Positions 8,500 to 17,133 of a DNA stretch of 47,082 bases are shown here, one piece after another. The stretch comes from an uncultured Alistipes sp. (GTDB taxonomy: Bacteria > Bacteroidota > Bacteroidia > Bacteroidales > Rikenellaceae): contig CANBCZ010000013.1 of the NCBI GenBank assembly GCA_947367255.1, positions 1 through 47,082 on the forward strand, written 5' to 3'. A program made the translations under genes and the position numbers. The stretch's first letter is position 1. Each line of letters begins with the position of its first letter. Under the pieces are notes generated by a model that was not told where the DNA came from, made no database searches, and saw only the letters and a list, made by a program, of their open reading frames with translations.

Positions 8500-10800
8500 A
8501 TGCAAAATCTGGTTATCGTAGAGTCGCCTGCCAAGGCGAAAACTATAGAGAAGTTTCTCGGAAAGGATTATATCGTAAAGTCCAGCTTCGGACATATCCG
8601 CGATCTGGCAAAGAAGGGTCTGGGTATAGATATTGAGCAGGACTTTGCCCCTTGCTACGAGATTTCGGCAGAGAAGAAGAAGGTTGTCGATGAGCTCTCA
8701 AAGCTCGCTAAGAAGGTAGATGCCGTATGGCTCGCTTCCGATGAAGACCGCGAGGGAGAGGCAATCGCTTGGCACCTTACCGAGGTGTTGGGTCTGCCCG
8801 TTGAGCGTACACGCCGTATTGTCTTTCACGAGATTACAAAAAATGCTATTCTTAAGGCTATCGAGAATCCTCGTACCGTAGACCTTAACCTTGTAAATGC
8901 ACAGCAGGCACGCCGTGTTCTCGACCGTATTGTAGGTTTCGAGCTCTCGCCAATCCTCTGGAAGAAGGTTAAACCGGCACTCTCTGCAGGTCGTGTGCAG
9001 AGTGTCGCTGTACGCCTTATTGTTGAGCGCGAGCGCGATATTATCGCCCACAATGCAGCCAGCTACTACCGCGTAGTGGCGCAGTTCTACTCTATTGAGG
9101 ACGAGCAGAAGGTCCTCTTCAAGGCTGAGTATCCACAGCGCTTTGCCGATAAGGAGCAGGCTGTATCTATGCTCGAGCGTTGCAAGAGCGCAGAGTTTAC
9201 CGTAGCTCATAGCGAGGTTAAGCCTACCAAGCGCTATCCTGCACCGCCATTTACCACCTCGACCCTCCAGCAGGAGGCTGCTCGAAAGTTCGGTATGTCT
9301 GTTTCGCAGACTATGTCTGTAGCACAGCGCCTCTACGAGCAGGGTCTTATTACCTATATGCGTACCGACTCGGTAAACCTCTCACAGCTCGCAATCAATG
9401 CTTGTAAGCAGGAGATTACAGAGCTCTTTGGCGAGAAGTACTCAAATCCGCGCAACTATACCACCCATAGTAAGGGTGCGCAGGAGGCTCACGAGGCTAT
9501 CCGTCCTTCATATATTGATCGTCGCGAGATTAACGGTACTGCAGTTGAGAAGCGCCTCTATGAGCTTATCTGGAAGCGTACAGTCGCTTCGCAGATGGTT
9601 CCGGCAGATATCGACCGTACAACTATCAATATTGCAATGTCGGGCAGCGAGGACCACTTCGTTGCTACTGGCGATACAATGCGCTTTGACGGCTTTATGC
9701 GCCTCTACTCGGAGAGTACTGAGGAGGAGAATCAGGATGGCGATCAGATTGCAACTCTTCCACATCTTAAGGAGGGTGAGAAGGTTAAGTATCAGAGTGT
9801 TGTGGCTACCGAGCGCTTTACCCAGCCGCCTATGCGCTATAACGAGGCATCACTCGTAAAGCGCCTTGAGGAGCTTGGTATCGGTCGTCCATCTACATAC
9901 GCGCCGACAATCTCTACAATCATCACCCGTGGTTATGTCGAGAAGAGCTCGCGCCCTGCACAGAAGCGTAACTACATAGCGCTCACTCTGCGTGGTACAA
10001 ATATCACCGAGAAGGTGGCATCCGAGAACTTCGGTGCCGAGAAGAACCGTCTCAGCCCAACCGATATCGGTATGGTTGTAAACGACTATCTCGAGTCTCA
10101 GTTCGGAATGATTATGGACTACAACTTTACGGCAAATGTCGAGAAGGAGTTTGACCGCATTGCCGACGGAGAGTTGCAGTGGGTAAGTATGATTAATGAC
10201 TTCTATACTCCGTTCCATAATATGGTCGATGCCGCTATCGGTACACAGGTCTCTACCCACCAGCAGGCAATCCGAGTGCTTGGCGTAGATCCTACTACCG
10301 GTCACACCGTAAAGGCTCGTATCGGTCGCTATGGTCCTATGGTTGAGATTGAGGCTGGCGAGAACGGCAAGCCGCAGTATGCATCGCTCAAGAAGGGTCA
10401 GCTTATCGAGTCAATCACCCTTGAGGAGGCTCTGGAGCTCTTCGCTCTGCCTCGTACAGTAGGTGTATATGAGGGCGAGGAGGTTGTTGTCGGTATCGGT
10501 AAGTTTGGTGGCTATGTTCGTCACGGCAAGAGCTTCGCATCGCTTGCCAAGAGTGACGACCCGTATACCGTATCCTACGAGCGTGCTGTAGAGCTTCTTC
10601 AGCAGCAGAAGGCACAGGCTGCCGCGGCAAATATCCCGCTCAAGACCTTTGCTGAGGATAAGAATCTGGTAATCAAGAATGGTCGCTATGGCGCCTATAT
10701 CGCCTTCAAAGGTAAGAACTACCGTCTGCCAAAGGGTGCAAAGCCGGAGAACCTTACTTATGAGGAGTGCGTAAAGATTGTAAATACATCTAAAAAATAA
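8500..10800 (+). CDS. topA: DNA topoisomerase I (type IA)
   Basis: Relaxes negative supercoils by a single-strand break and passage mechanism. The 766-residue protein opens with the Toprim block LVIVESPAKAKTIEKFLG and has the acidic DxDxE triad in SDEDREGEA. The active-site Tyr is in GLITYMRTDSVNLS. The C-terminal part lacks the Cys4 zinc ribbons of the E. coli enzyme and instead has repeats of the GRYGPMVEI, GKFGGYVRHG and GRYGAYIAF type, as in many Bacteroidetes enzymes. It lies 113 bases after the DUF4270 gene with no terminator I can see, and eight bases before the peptidase gene. Confidence 0.97.
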   Translation: MQNLVIVESPAKAKTIEKFLGKDYIVKSSFGHIRDLAKKGLGIDIEQDFAPCYEISAEKKKVVDELSKLAKKVDAVWLASDEDREGEAIAWHLTEVLGLPVERTRRIVFHEITKNAILKAIENPRTVDLNLVNAQQARRVLDRIVGFELSPILWKKVKPALSAGRVQSVAVRLIVERERDIIAHNAASYYRVVAQFYSIEDEQKVLFKAEYPQRFADKEQAVSMLERCKSAEFTVAHSEVKPTKRYPAPPFTTSTLQQEAARKFGMSVSQTMSVAQRLYEQGLITYMRTDSVNLSQLAINACKQEITELFGEKYSNPRNYTTHSKGAQEAHEAIRPSYIDRREINGTAVEKRLYELIWKRTVASQMVPADIDRTTINIAMSGSEDHFVATGDTMRFDGFMRLYSESTEEENQDGDQIATLPHLKEGEKVKYQSVVATERFTQPPMRYNEASLVKRLEELGIGRPSTYAPTISTIITRGYVEKSSRPAQKRNYIALTLRGTNITEKVASENFGAEKNRLSPTDIGMVVNDYLESQFGMIMDYNFTANVEKEFDRIADGELQWVSMINDFYTPFHNMVDAAIGTQVSTHQQAIRVLGVDPTTGHTVKARIGRYGPMVEIEAGENGKPQYASLKKGQLIESITLEEALELFALPRTVGVYEGEEVVVGIGKFGGYVRHGKSFASLAKSDDPYTVSYERAVELLQQQKAQAAAANIPLKTFAEDKNLVIKNGRYGAYIAFKGKNYRLPKGAKPENLTYEECVKIVNTSKK

Positions 10801-10808
10801 CCGTAACA

Positions 10809-11978
10809 ATGAAGAAACTTTTTATTACACTGCTTGCTCTGATGCTCGTTGTACCTGCATTTGCACGTAAGGGTTATCAGTTTACCGATGGTACACTCAT
10901 CAAGACTACATCTGTAAAGAATCAGTTCCGCAGCGGTACCTGTTGGTGCTTCTCGGCGCTCTCATACCTTGAGAATGAGATTATGCGTGCCGGTGGCGAG
11001 GAGATGGACCTCTCGGAGATGTGGATTGTTCGTAATGTATACTTCGAGAAGGCTGTAAAGTATGTTCGCCTGCACGGTGCACTCAACTTTGCTGTCGGTG
11101 GTGCTTTCCACGATGTTACCGAGGGCATCAAAAAGTATGGTATCGTTCCACAGGAGGTATATGAGGGTCTGAACTATGGTACAGAGCTCCCTCACTTCAA
11201 CGAGATTGATGCAGTACTCAAGGCGTATGTAGATGCAATTATCAAGAACCCTAACAAGACCCTCACTACCGCTTGGCAGGCTGGTCTGAACGGTATCCTC
11301 GATGCATATTTCGGTAAGATGCCTGAGAGCTTCGAGTATAAGGGTAAAACATACACTCCGCAGTCATTCGCAGCCTCTCTGCCAATCAAGATGGAGGACT
11401 ATGTATCACTCTCTTCATTTACCCACCACCCATTCTACACCTCGTTTGTTATCGAGGTGCCTGATAACTGGATGTGGGCAAGCGTATACAATGTACCACT
11501 TGAGGAGATGATGGCTGTTGTAGATAACGCACTTGCAAACAACTACTCAATTGGTTGGGCATCAGACGTATCTGAGAAGGGCTTCAGCCGTACAAAGGCT
11601 ATCGCAATCGTTCCTGAGGATAATATCGACAATATGAGCGGTACCGATGCAGAGCGTTGGGGCGCTATGAGCGAGAAGGAGCGTAACGAGGCACTCTATA
11701 GCTTCGATAAGCCGGGCAAGGAGAAGAAGATTACTCAGGAGCTGCGTCAGGAGGCTTACGATAACTACCAGACCACCGATGACCACGGTATGGTAATTAT
11801 CGGAACTGCTACCGACCAGTGCGGTAACCCATACTTCAAGGTTAAGAACTCTTGGGGTATCCGCCCACCATACGACGGCTACTACTACTTCTCACGTCCT
11901 TTCGTGGAGTATAAGACTATGTCGATTATGGTTAATGTTAATGCTATTCCGGAGGCTATTCGCAAGAAGATTTTGTAG
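10809..11978 (+). CDS. Secreted C1-family (bleomycin hydrolase/PepC-like) cysteine peptidase
   Basis: A 389-residue papain-fold peptidase. MKKLFITLLALMLVVPAFA is a Sec signal peptide with AFA cleavage, so unlike cytosolic PepC it should be periplasmic or exported. The catalytic region NQFRSGTCWCFSA contains the oxyanion Gln39 and nucleophile Cys45; DDHGMVIIG supplies the His and KNSWG the Asn. These placements match aminopeptidase C. It starts eight bases after topA, so the two may be co-transcribed. Its final codons (ATT TTG TAG) form part of the left arm of palindromic element A, which also carries the terminator. Confidence 0.92.
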   Translation: MKKLFITLLALMLVVPAFARKGYQFTDGTLIKTTSVKNQFRSGTCWCFSALSYLENEIMRAGGEEMDLSEMWIVRNVYFEKAVKYVRLHGALNFAVGGAFHDVTEGIKKYGIVPQEVYEGLNYGTELPHFNEIDAVLKAYVDAIIKNPNKTLTTAWQAGLNGILDAYFGKMPESFEYKGKTYTPQSFAASLPIKMEDYVSLSSFTHHPFYTSFVIEVPDNWMWASVYNVPLEEMMAVVDNALANNYSIGWASDVSEKGFSRTKAIAIVPEDNIDNMSGTDAERWGAMSEKERNEALYSFDKPGKEKKITQELRQEAYDNYQTTDDHGMVIIGTATDQCGNPYFKVKNSWGIRPPYDGYYYFSRPFVEYKTMSIMVNVNAIPEAIRKKIL

Positions 11979-12098
11979 TGATAGCGTGTCATATATGGCA
12001 CATCCCTTAAAAATTAGCGACGGCTGTACGTTTTAGTACTATCCGTCGCTACTTTTTTTTCACGATGCGCCATCTCTAACACGCTCTGACTACAAAAT
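11970..12098. repeat. Palindromic element A, stop-codon anchored (with bidirectional terminator core)
   Basis: A nested palindrome of 129 bp. The left arm starts ATTTTGTAGTGATAGCGTGT at 11970, overlapping the stop codon of the peptidase gene; the right arm ends at 12098 with the near-complement ACACGCTCTGACTACAAAAT. Inner arms ATGGCACATC and GATGCGCCAT also pair. The centre holds TAGCGACGG (12015-12023) and CCGTCGCTA (12043-12051) around GTAC-gtttta-GTAC, followed by a T-run to 12060 and preceded by an A-rich stretch, so it can terminate both the peptidase transcript and the convergent glnA transcript. Behind the right arm comes the shared tail CGTCACCTTGATT. It belongs to the same family as the elements at 19252, 23436, 40179 and 42098. 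Confidence 0.8.
12015..12060. terminator. Bidirectional terminator core of element A
   Basis: A 9-bp stem TAGCGACGG/CCGTCGCTA with an inner GTAC/GTAC pair, flanked by AAAAAT on the left and CTTTTTTTT on the right. It serves convergent genes (C1 peptidase and glnA). Confidence 0.8.
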
Positions 12099-12167
12099 AT
12101 CGTCACCTTGATTGTAGTTGTAAAAGCCAATAGCCAATGGCTAACAGCTAATAGCCTCAGAGAAATC

Positions 12168-14342
12168 CTACTTAATAAACAGAATCTCTCTGTACTTCGG
12201 CAGTGTCCAGATCTGGTCATCTACAACCTCCTCGAGGCGATCGATCTGTTCGCGGATAGTGTCGAAAAATACCGCTACAGTGTCGTGGTAGGCGATAGCC
12301 TTCTCGCGAATATCCTCTATGCGGTTTGCCCTCTTGCGGCACTCGATCATCTCGGCAACGAGGGTCTGAATCTTTGCTGTGCGGGTCTGGATATTCTCGA
12401 TCAGCTCGCGGTCTGTCGAGGCGTTCATTCTCAGCTGTTGGAGCTTCCACGCCTTGTCGAGCAGTACACCCTCATATTTTGAGGCGATAGGGACGATGTG
12501 GTTCATCGCAAGGTCGCCAAGTACGCGTGCCTCGATCTGTATCTTCTTGACATACATCTCGCGCTTGATTTCGGCTCTTGCCTCGAGCTCCACCTTATTG
12601 TATACACCCATATTGCCGAACATTTTGACGGTCTGCGGGTCGGTAAATCGGTCGAAGTTGAGCGGTGCCGATACCTCGCAGTCAAGACCGCGTGCGGCAG
12701 CCTCAGCCTTCCACTCGTCGGAGTATCCGTTGCCGTCGAAGCGGATTGGCTTGCACCACTTGATAAGTTCGCGGATAGTCTCGTATATCGCACGCTCCTT
12801 CTTCTCACCCTTCTCAATTTTGCTGTCTACGGTGCGCTTGAACTCCACAAGCTGCTCGGCTACGGCGGTGTTGATGACGATAATCGCCTCAGCACAGTTG
12901 TCCGAAGCACCTACGGCGCGGAACTCGAAACGGTTTCCTGTAAATGCAAATGGCGAGGTGCGGTTGCGGTCGGTATTGTCGCGCAGCAGCGACGGAATCT
13001 GTGTAAGACCGCTCATGCGGAAGACATTCTTGGAGTCGAAGCGGATATCCTCATCGCTCTTCGAGTTCTCGATTTTGTCGAGCACAGATGATATCTGCGA
13101 GCCGAGAAATGCCGAGATAATTGCCGGAGGAGCCTCGCCTGCTCCGAGTCGGTGCTCGTTTGTCGCCGACATTACAGAGGCTTTGAGAAGTCCGTTGTGC
13201 TTGTATACAGCCGCGATAACATTGACAAGGAAGGTTATAAACTGCAGATTTTCAAACGCCGTCTTTCCCGGACTGAGCAGGTTTACACCCGCATCTGTGC
13301 CCAGTGACCAGTTGTTGTGCTTACCCGAGCCGTTGATGCCCTTGAATGGCTTCTCGTGGAAGAGTACGCGGAAGTGGTGACGCTTTGCCACCTGATTCAT
13401 AACGGTTATGAGCAGCTGGTTGTGGTCGTTGGCAAGGTTAGCCTCCTCGTATACCGGTGCAAGCTCAAACTGGTTTGGTGCCACCTCGTTGTGGCGGGTC
13501 TTGAGCGGGATACCGAGCTTGAGAGACTCGTACTCAAGGTCCTTCATAAAGGCAATTACTCGCGATGGTATAGCACCGAAGTAGTGGTCGTCGAGCTGCT
13601 GATTCTTCGCCGCCTCGTGACCCATCAGTGTACGACCTGTCTGTACAAGGTCGGGACGCGCTGACCAGAGGGCGTCGTCAATAAGAAAATACTCCTGCTC
13701 CCAACCGAGGTATGAATATACACGCTCCACGCTCTTGTCAAAGTAGCGGCAGACATCTGTCGCAGCTTTGTTTACCGCCTGAATAGAGCGCAACAGCGGG
13801 GTCTTGTAGTCGAGCGCCTCGCCATTGTAGGCAATAAAGAGGGTAGGGATACAGAGTGTTGTATCTACGATAAATGCCGGCGAAGTAGGATCCCACGCCG
13901 AGTATCCGCGAGCCTCGAAGGTGTTGCGGATACCACCACTCGGGAAGCTCGATGCATCGGGCTCCTGCTGAATGAGCACCTTGCCCGAAAACTCCTCCAA
14001 AAGTCCGCCCAAACCGTCAGGCTCGGCAAAGGAGTCGTGCTTCTCGGCTGTTCCGCCTGTCAGCGGTTGAAACCAGTGGCAGTAGTGGTCGGCACCATTC
14101 ATCAGTGCCCACTGACGCATGCCCGCAGCAACTGCATCGGCAACATCCTGCGTAAGAGGAGTGTTGTTCTCGATTGTTGCAACAAGCGCCTCGAAGGTCT
14201 GCTTGTTCAGATACTTACGCATCTGCTTGCGACCAAATACCCTCTCGCCAAAGTAGTCCGACGGATTGTTGCTCGGCGGAGTGACCTCAACTGCACGCTG
14301 CTCAAGCGCTCGCTCGAGCATTCTAAATCTGAGTAGTGACAT
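12168..14342 (-). CDS. glnA: Glutamine synthetase type III
   Basis: Condenses ammonia and glutamate to glutamine using ATP. At 724 residues it has the length of the GSIII class (also called GlnN), which dominates in Bacteroidetes, and not of the 450-residue GSI. Diagnostic segments are FPSGGIRNTFEARGYSAWDP, WEQEYFLID (metal-binding Glu), RHNEVAPNQFELAP and the ATP-binding block KPFKGINGSGKHNNWS. The start at 14342 (MSLLRFRMLERALEQ) is 34 bases downstream of the predicted transcription start. The gene is single, divergent from the small lipoprotein gene and convergent with the peptidase, from which it is insulated by element A. Confidence 0.97.
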   Translation of the reverse strand: MSLLRFRMLERALEQRAVEVTPPSNNPSDYFGERVFGRKQMRKYLNKQTFEALVATIENNTPLTQDVADAVAAGMRQWALMNGADHYCHWFQPLTGGTAEKHDSFAEPDGLGGLLEEFSGKVLIQQEPDASSFPSGGIRNTFEARGYSAWDPTSPAFIVDTTLCIPTLFIAYNGEALDYKTPLLRSIQAVNKAATDVCRYFDKSVERVYSYLGWEQEYFLIDDALWSARPDLVQTGRTLMGHEAAKNQQLDDHYFGAIPSRVIAFMKDLEYESLKLGIPLKTRHNEVAPNQFELAPVYEEANLANDHNQLLITVMNQVAKRHHFRVLFHEKPFKGINGSGKHNNWSLGTDAGVNLLSPGKTAFENLQFITFLVNVIAAVYKHNGLLKASVMSATNEHRLGAGEAPPAIISAFLGSQISSVLDKIENSKSDEDIRFDSKNVFRMSGLTQIPSLLRDNTDRNRTSPFAFTGNRFEFRAVGASDNCAEAIIVINTAVAEQLVEFKRTVDSKIEKGEKKERAIYETIRELIKWCKPIRFDGNGYSDEWKAEAAARGLDCEVSAPLNFDRFTDPQTVKMFGNMGVYNKVELEARAEIKREMYVKKIQIEARVLGDLAMNHIVPIASKYEGVLLDKAWKLQQLRMNASTDRELIENIQTRTAKIQTLVAEMIECRKRANRIEDIREKAIAYHDTVAVFFDTIREQIDRLEEVVDDQIWTLPKYREILFIK

Positions 14343-14379
14343 ATCGTGTTCTGTTTGTAAATAGATTCTGTTCTGAGTG

Positions 14380-14413
14380 CAAATATATAGATTTCTTGCA
14401 AAAGTTGTACAAA
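14380..14413 (-). promoter_or_regulatory. Bacteroidetes-type promoter for glnA
   Basis: On the minus strand, TATATTTG (14380-14387) is the -7 box and TTTG (14410-14413) a -33 element with a 22-base spacer, a little long. Distance to the ATG is about 34 bases. Confidence 0.5.
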
Positions 14414-14538
14414 TTTTTCGATATTTTTAATACCGTTTAATGATAAACGATAAAGTAAAATTTACAATTTAATGTTTTTCGTTAAAGCGAGTTATTTGCG
14501 AGTTGTGGATGCCGATGTACTCTCTCTACTCTTTTCCC

Positions 14539-14570
14539 TTTGCTTTTTCTGATTTTTTGTTGTATATTTG
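14539..14570 (+). promoter_or_regulatory. Bacteroidetes-type promoter for small lipoprotein
   Basis: TTTG at 14539-14542, a 20-base spacer, then TATATTTG at 14563-14570: a full match to the Bacteroidetes housekeeping consensus. The predicted start near 14574 rules out an ATG at 14568 and supports the ATG at 14616. Confidence 0.8.
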
Positions 14571-14615
14571 CAAGTAGGTAATGCAAACCGCACTGAATTG
14601 GTAATTTATTTCGCT

Positions 14616-15062
14616 ATGAAAAAGATATTCGCAACTCTTTTATGTCTGATGTTCTGCTCGTGCATGACAGACTATAGTGCTACCAGTGTTCTTGAATATA
14701 AGAACGAGAGCTCTCACGATATTCAGCTTATCGGACCTGTGTACAATAAAGATTCCCAGAAGGTTGCAGATGTTAAATACTCGCTACCGGCGGGTGGAGT
14801 TGAGGTAGTGGAACTCTTCTCAACCCCTTACTTCATAAGTAAGGACAATAAAGACAAAGACCATTTTGATCCAACCTCTGTATGGAATGATAATGGGATA
14901 AGAAATGTATGTTTTGACAACTCCATAGTAGTGCCGATTGAACAATTCGGAGGTTATGACAAATCGTCTTACGAATACATTAAAAAGAGCCGATATCGTT
15001 ACACCTTTACAGATGCGGACTATCAGTTTGCATTAGAAAATGGAACAAAATTAGAGTACTAA
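14616..15062 (+). CDS. Small lipoprotein of unknown function
   Basis: A product of 148 residues when started at ATG 14616 (MKKIFATLLCLMFCSCM). The start is chosen because the in-frame ATG at 14568 overlaps the promoter -7 box. The lipobox FCSC predicts lipid attachment. The mature part opens with YKNESSHDIQLIGPVYN, suggesting a small beta-sandwich, and is rich in Lys, Asp and Tyr. Base composition is more A+T rich than the neighbouring metabolic genes. It has its own promoter and terminator, so it is a monocistronic accessory gene. I recognise no family. Confidence 0.75.
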   Translation: MKKIFATLLCLMFCSCMTDYSATSVLEYKNESSHDIQLIGPVYNKDSQKVADVKYSLPAGGVEVVELFSTPYFISKDNKDKDHFDPTSVWNDNGIRNVCFDNSIVVPIEQFGGYDKSSYEYIKKSRYRYTFTDADYQFALENGTKLEY

Positions 15063-15075
15063 ATGTCCGATAAAG

Positions 15076-15100
15076 ATCCCGCCATAGCGGGATTTTTTTG
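15076..15100 (+). terminator. Terminator of small lipoprotein gene
   Basis: The stem ATCCCGC/GCGGGAT with a CATA loop is followed by TTTTTTTG, 13 bases after the stop codon. Confidence 0.85.
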
Positions 15101-15137
15101 TTTGGAGCACCGCAATGTGACTATTTGTCGAAAATAT

Positions 15138-15168
15138 TTTGAAGTATTGAAAAATATGGCTAACTTTA
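15138..15168 (+). promoter_or_regulatory. Probable mutAB promoter and 5' leader
   Basis: TTTG at 15138-15141 and TAACTTTA at 15161-15168 (one mismatch to TAnnTTTG) are separated by 19 bases. The leader would be about 90 bases and holds a small perfect hairpin GAACTA/TAGTTC (15184-15199). No cobalamin-riboswitch box is visible, although the product uses B12. Confidence 0.5.
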
Positions 15169-15261
15169 CGCGATTTTATAGAGGAACTATTTATAGTTCT
15201 GAAATAGAAGTAAAAAAGATAAACAATTTCAACCCTAAACAATAACAAAATTCTAAAAATT

Positions 15262-17121
15262 ATGGCAACAACCAATTGTGAGAAGTTATTTGCCGAGTTC
15301 CCAGAGGTCTCTACCGAGGCTTGGGAGGCGGCGATAGCTGTGGACCTTAAGGGTGCCGACTATGAGCGCAAGTTGGTATGGCGTACAACAGAGGGCTTCA
15401 ACCTCCGTCCATACTACCGCGCCGAGAACCTTGAGGGTCTTGAGACTTTGGGTACTCAGGCAGGTGAGTTCCCTTATTTGAGAGGTGTAAGCGGCGACAA
15501 CAACTGGCTTACTCATCAGACAATCGCAGTAAAGTGTCCTAAGGCTGCTAACGAGGCTGCTCTTAAGATGCTTAATGCCGGTGTTGATTCACTCGGTTTC
15601 TGCCTCTGCAATGCTGAGGCTGAGTTTACTGCTGAGGATCTGGATACTCTGCTTGCAGGTATCGTTCTTCCTGCTGTTGAGCTTACCTTCTGCGGTAAGG
15701 GCGTAGGCAAGCTCGTTGCTCTTGTTCTGGCTAAGGCTGAGAAGGAGGGTGTGGCAAAGGAGGATCTGCGTGTGAACTTCGCAATCGACCCTATCGTTAA
15801 GCACCTCTCTCAGAAGGGTGACTGGTGCGAGGAGTGCGAGGGTAGCAAGTGCATTGCAAAGCTCGCTGACCTTGTAAAGGCTACTGCTGACTACAAGCGT
15901 GTTCACGTTGTGAATGTATCTGCTAATGTATTCTCTGACAGCGGTTCTACTATCGTTGAGGAGCTCAGCTTCGGTCTCTCTGTTGCTCACGAGTACCTCG
16001 TTCGCCTTATGGAGGCAGGTCTTACTGTTGATCAGGCTGCCAAGAAGATTCGCTTCACTTTTGCAGTTACCTCTAACTACTTTATGGAGATGGCTAAGTT
16101 CCGTGCAGCTCGTCTGCTCTGGGCTAACATCGTAAAGCAGTATGAGCCTGCTTGCGAGTGCTCTTGCAAGATGTTTGTTCACGCTCGTACATCTGCTTGG
16201 AACCAGACTGTTTACGATCCGTATGTAAATATGCTCCGTGGTACTACCGAGGCTATGAGTGCTGCTATCGCAGGTGTTCACTCTCTCGAGGTATTGCCAT
16301 TTGACTATGCATACACAACTCCTACAGAGTTCTCTGAGCGCATCGCTCGCAACCAGAGCTTGCTGCTCAAGCACGAGTCACACTTCGATCAGGTTATCGA
16401 CCCTGCAGGTGGTTCGTACTACATCGAGAACCTTACAAAGACTATCGCTGACGAGGCTTGGAAGCTCTTCCTCGAGCTCGAGGAGAAGGGTGGCTATGTA
16501 GAGGCATTCAAGGCAGGTTATGTAGTTGAGCGCGTAAAGGCTTCAGCTGCTGCTAAGGATAAGGCTATCGCTACTCGCCGTCAGATTCTGCTGGGTGCAA
16601 ACCAGTATCCTAACTTTAACGAGGTTGCAGACGCAGCTGTATCTGTTGAGGCTGTAACTCGTCCTGCTGCAGAGGGTAATGTACTCGTTCCTTACCGTGG
16701 TGCTATGGCATTCGAGGCTATGCGTTACGGCGTAGATAAGAGTGGTAAGGAGCTCAAGGCATTTATGCTCACTTGTGGCAACCTTGCAATGGCTCGTGCT
16801 CGTGCACAGTTCTCTTGCAACTTCTTCGCTTGCGCAGGTATCCGCGTACAGGACAACAACTTCTTCAAGAGTGTTGAGGAGGGTGTAGAGGCAGCACTCG
16901 CATCACAGGCACAGATCGTAGTTATCTGCGCATCAGATGATGATTACGCAGAGCTCGCTCCAAAGGCTCAGGAGCTTTTGGGTGGCAAGGCTATCCTCGT
17001 AGTTGCAGGCGCACCTGCTTGCACCGAGGAGCTTCAGGCAAAGGGTATTAACAACTTCATCAGCGTCAAGAGCAATGTCCTTGAGACACTGCGCAGCTAC
17101 TTGGCTCAGATGGGTATCTAA
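15262..17121 (+). CDS. mutA: Methylmalonyl-CoA mutase, small (beta) subunit
   Basis: The non-catalytic partner of the B12-dependent mutase that interconverts succinyl-CoA and methylmalonyl-CoA on the propionate pathway. The 619-residue protein has the TIM-barrel mutase half (LVWRTTEGFNLRPYYRAEN, VTSNYFMEMAKFRAARLLWA, and IDPAGGSYYIENLT) and a degenerate C-terminal cobalamin-like domain without the DxHxxG motif, as in known small subunits. mutB begins 12 bases downstream. Codon use is strongly biased (GCT/GAG/AAG rich), consistent with high expression, fitting succinate/propionate fermentation by Bacteroidales. Confidence 0.95.
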   Translation: MATTNCEKLFAEFPEVSTEAWEAAIAVDLKGADYERKLVWRTTEGFNLRPYYRAENLEGLETLGTQAGEFPYLRGVSGDNNWLTHQTIAVKCPKAANEAALKMLNAGVDSLGFCLCNAEAEFTAEDLDTLLAGIVLPAVELTFCGKGVGKLVALVLAKAEKEGVAKEDLRVNFAIDPIVKHLSQKGDWCEECEGSKCIAKLADLVKATADYKRVHVVNVSANVFSDSGSTIVEELSFGLSVAHEYLVRLMEAGLTVDQAAKKIRFTFAVTSNYFMEMAKFRAARLLWANIVKQYEPACECSCKMFVHARTSAWNQTVYDPYVNMLRGTTEAMSAAIAGVHSLEVLPFDYAYTTPTEFSERIARNQSLLLKHESHFDQVIDPAGGSYYIENLTKTIADEAWKLFLELEEKGGYVEAFKAGYVVERVKASAAAKDKAIATRRQILLGANQYPNFNEVADAAVSVEAVTRPAAEGNVLVPYRGAMAFEAMRYGVDKSGKELKAFMLTCGNLAMARARAQFSCNFFACAGIRVQDNNFFKSVEEGVEAALASQAQIVVICASDDDYAELAPKAQELLGGKAILVVAGAPACTEELQAKGINNFISVKSNVLETLRSYLAQMGI

Positions 17122-17133
17122 ACAGCAGAAACA

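Noticed and set aside
12100..12167. AGCCAATAGCCAATGGCTAA-type repeats considered as a CRISPR remnant
   Set aside because: Units are short, overlapping and palindromic, without uniform repeat-spacer spacing. No cas genes are present in the window.
12379..13380. A 333-codon plus-strand open frame opposite glnA
   Set aside because: Antisense to an intact type III glutamine synthetase; Ser-rich low-quality sequence with no motif or ribosome-binding site.
15063..15245. A 60-codon plus-strand frame between the small lipoprotein and mutA
   Set aside because: It runs through a terminator hairpin and the mutA promoter and has no ribosome-binding site or recognisable content.
15100..15261. Cobalamin riboswitch upstream of mutAB
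   Set aside because: No B12-box-like sequence or the expected long structured leader; only a 6-bp hairpin in a leader of about 90 bases.
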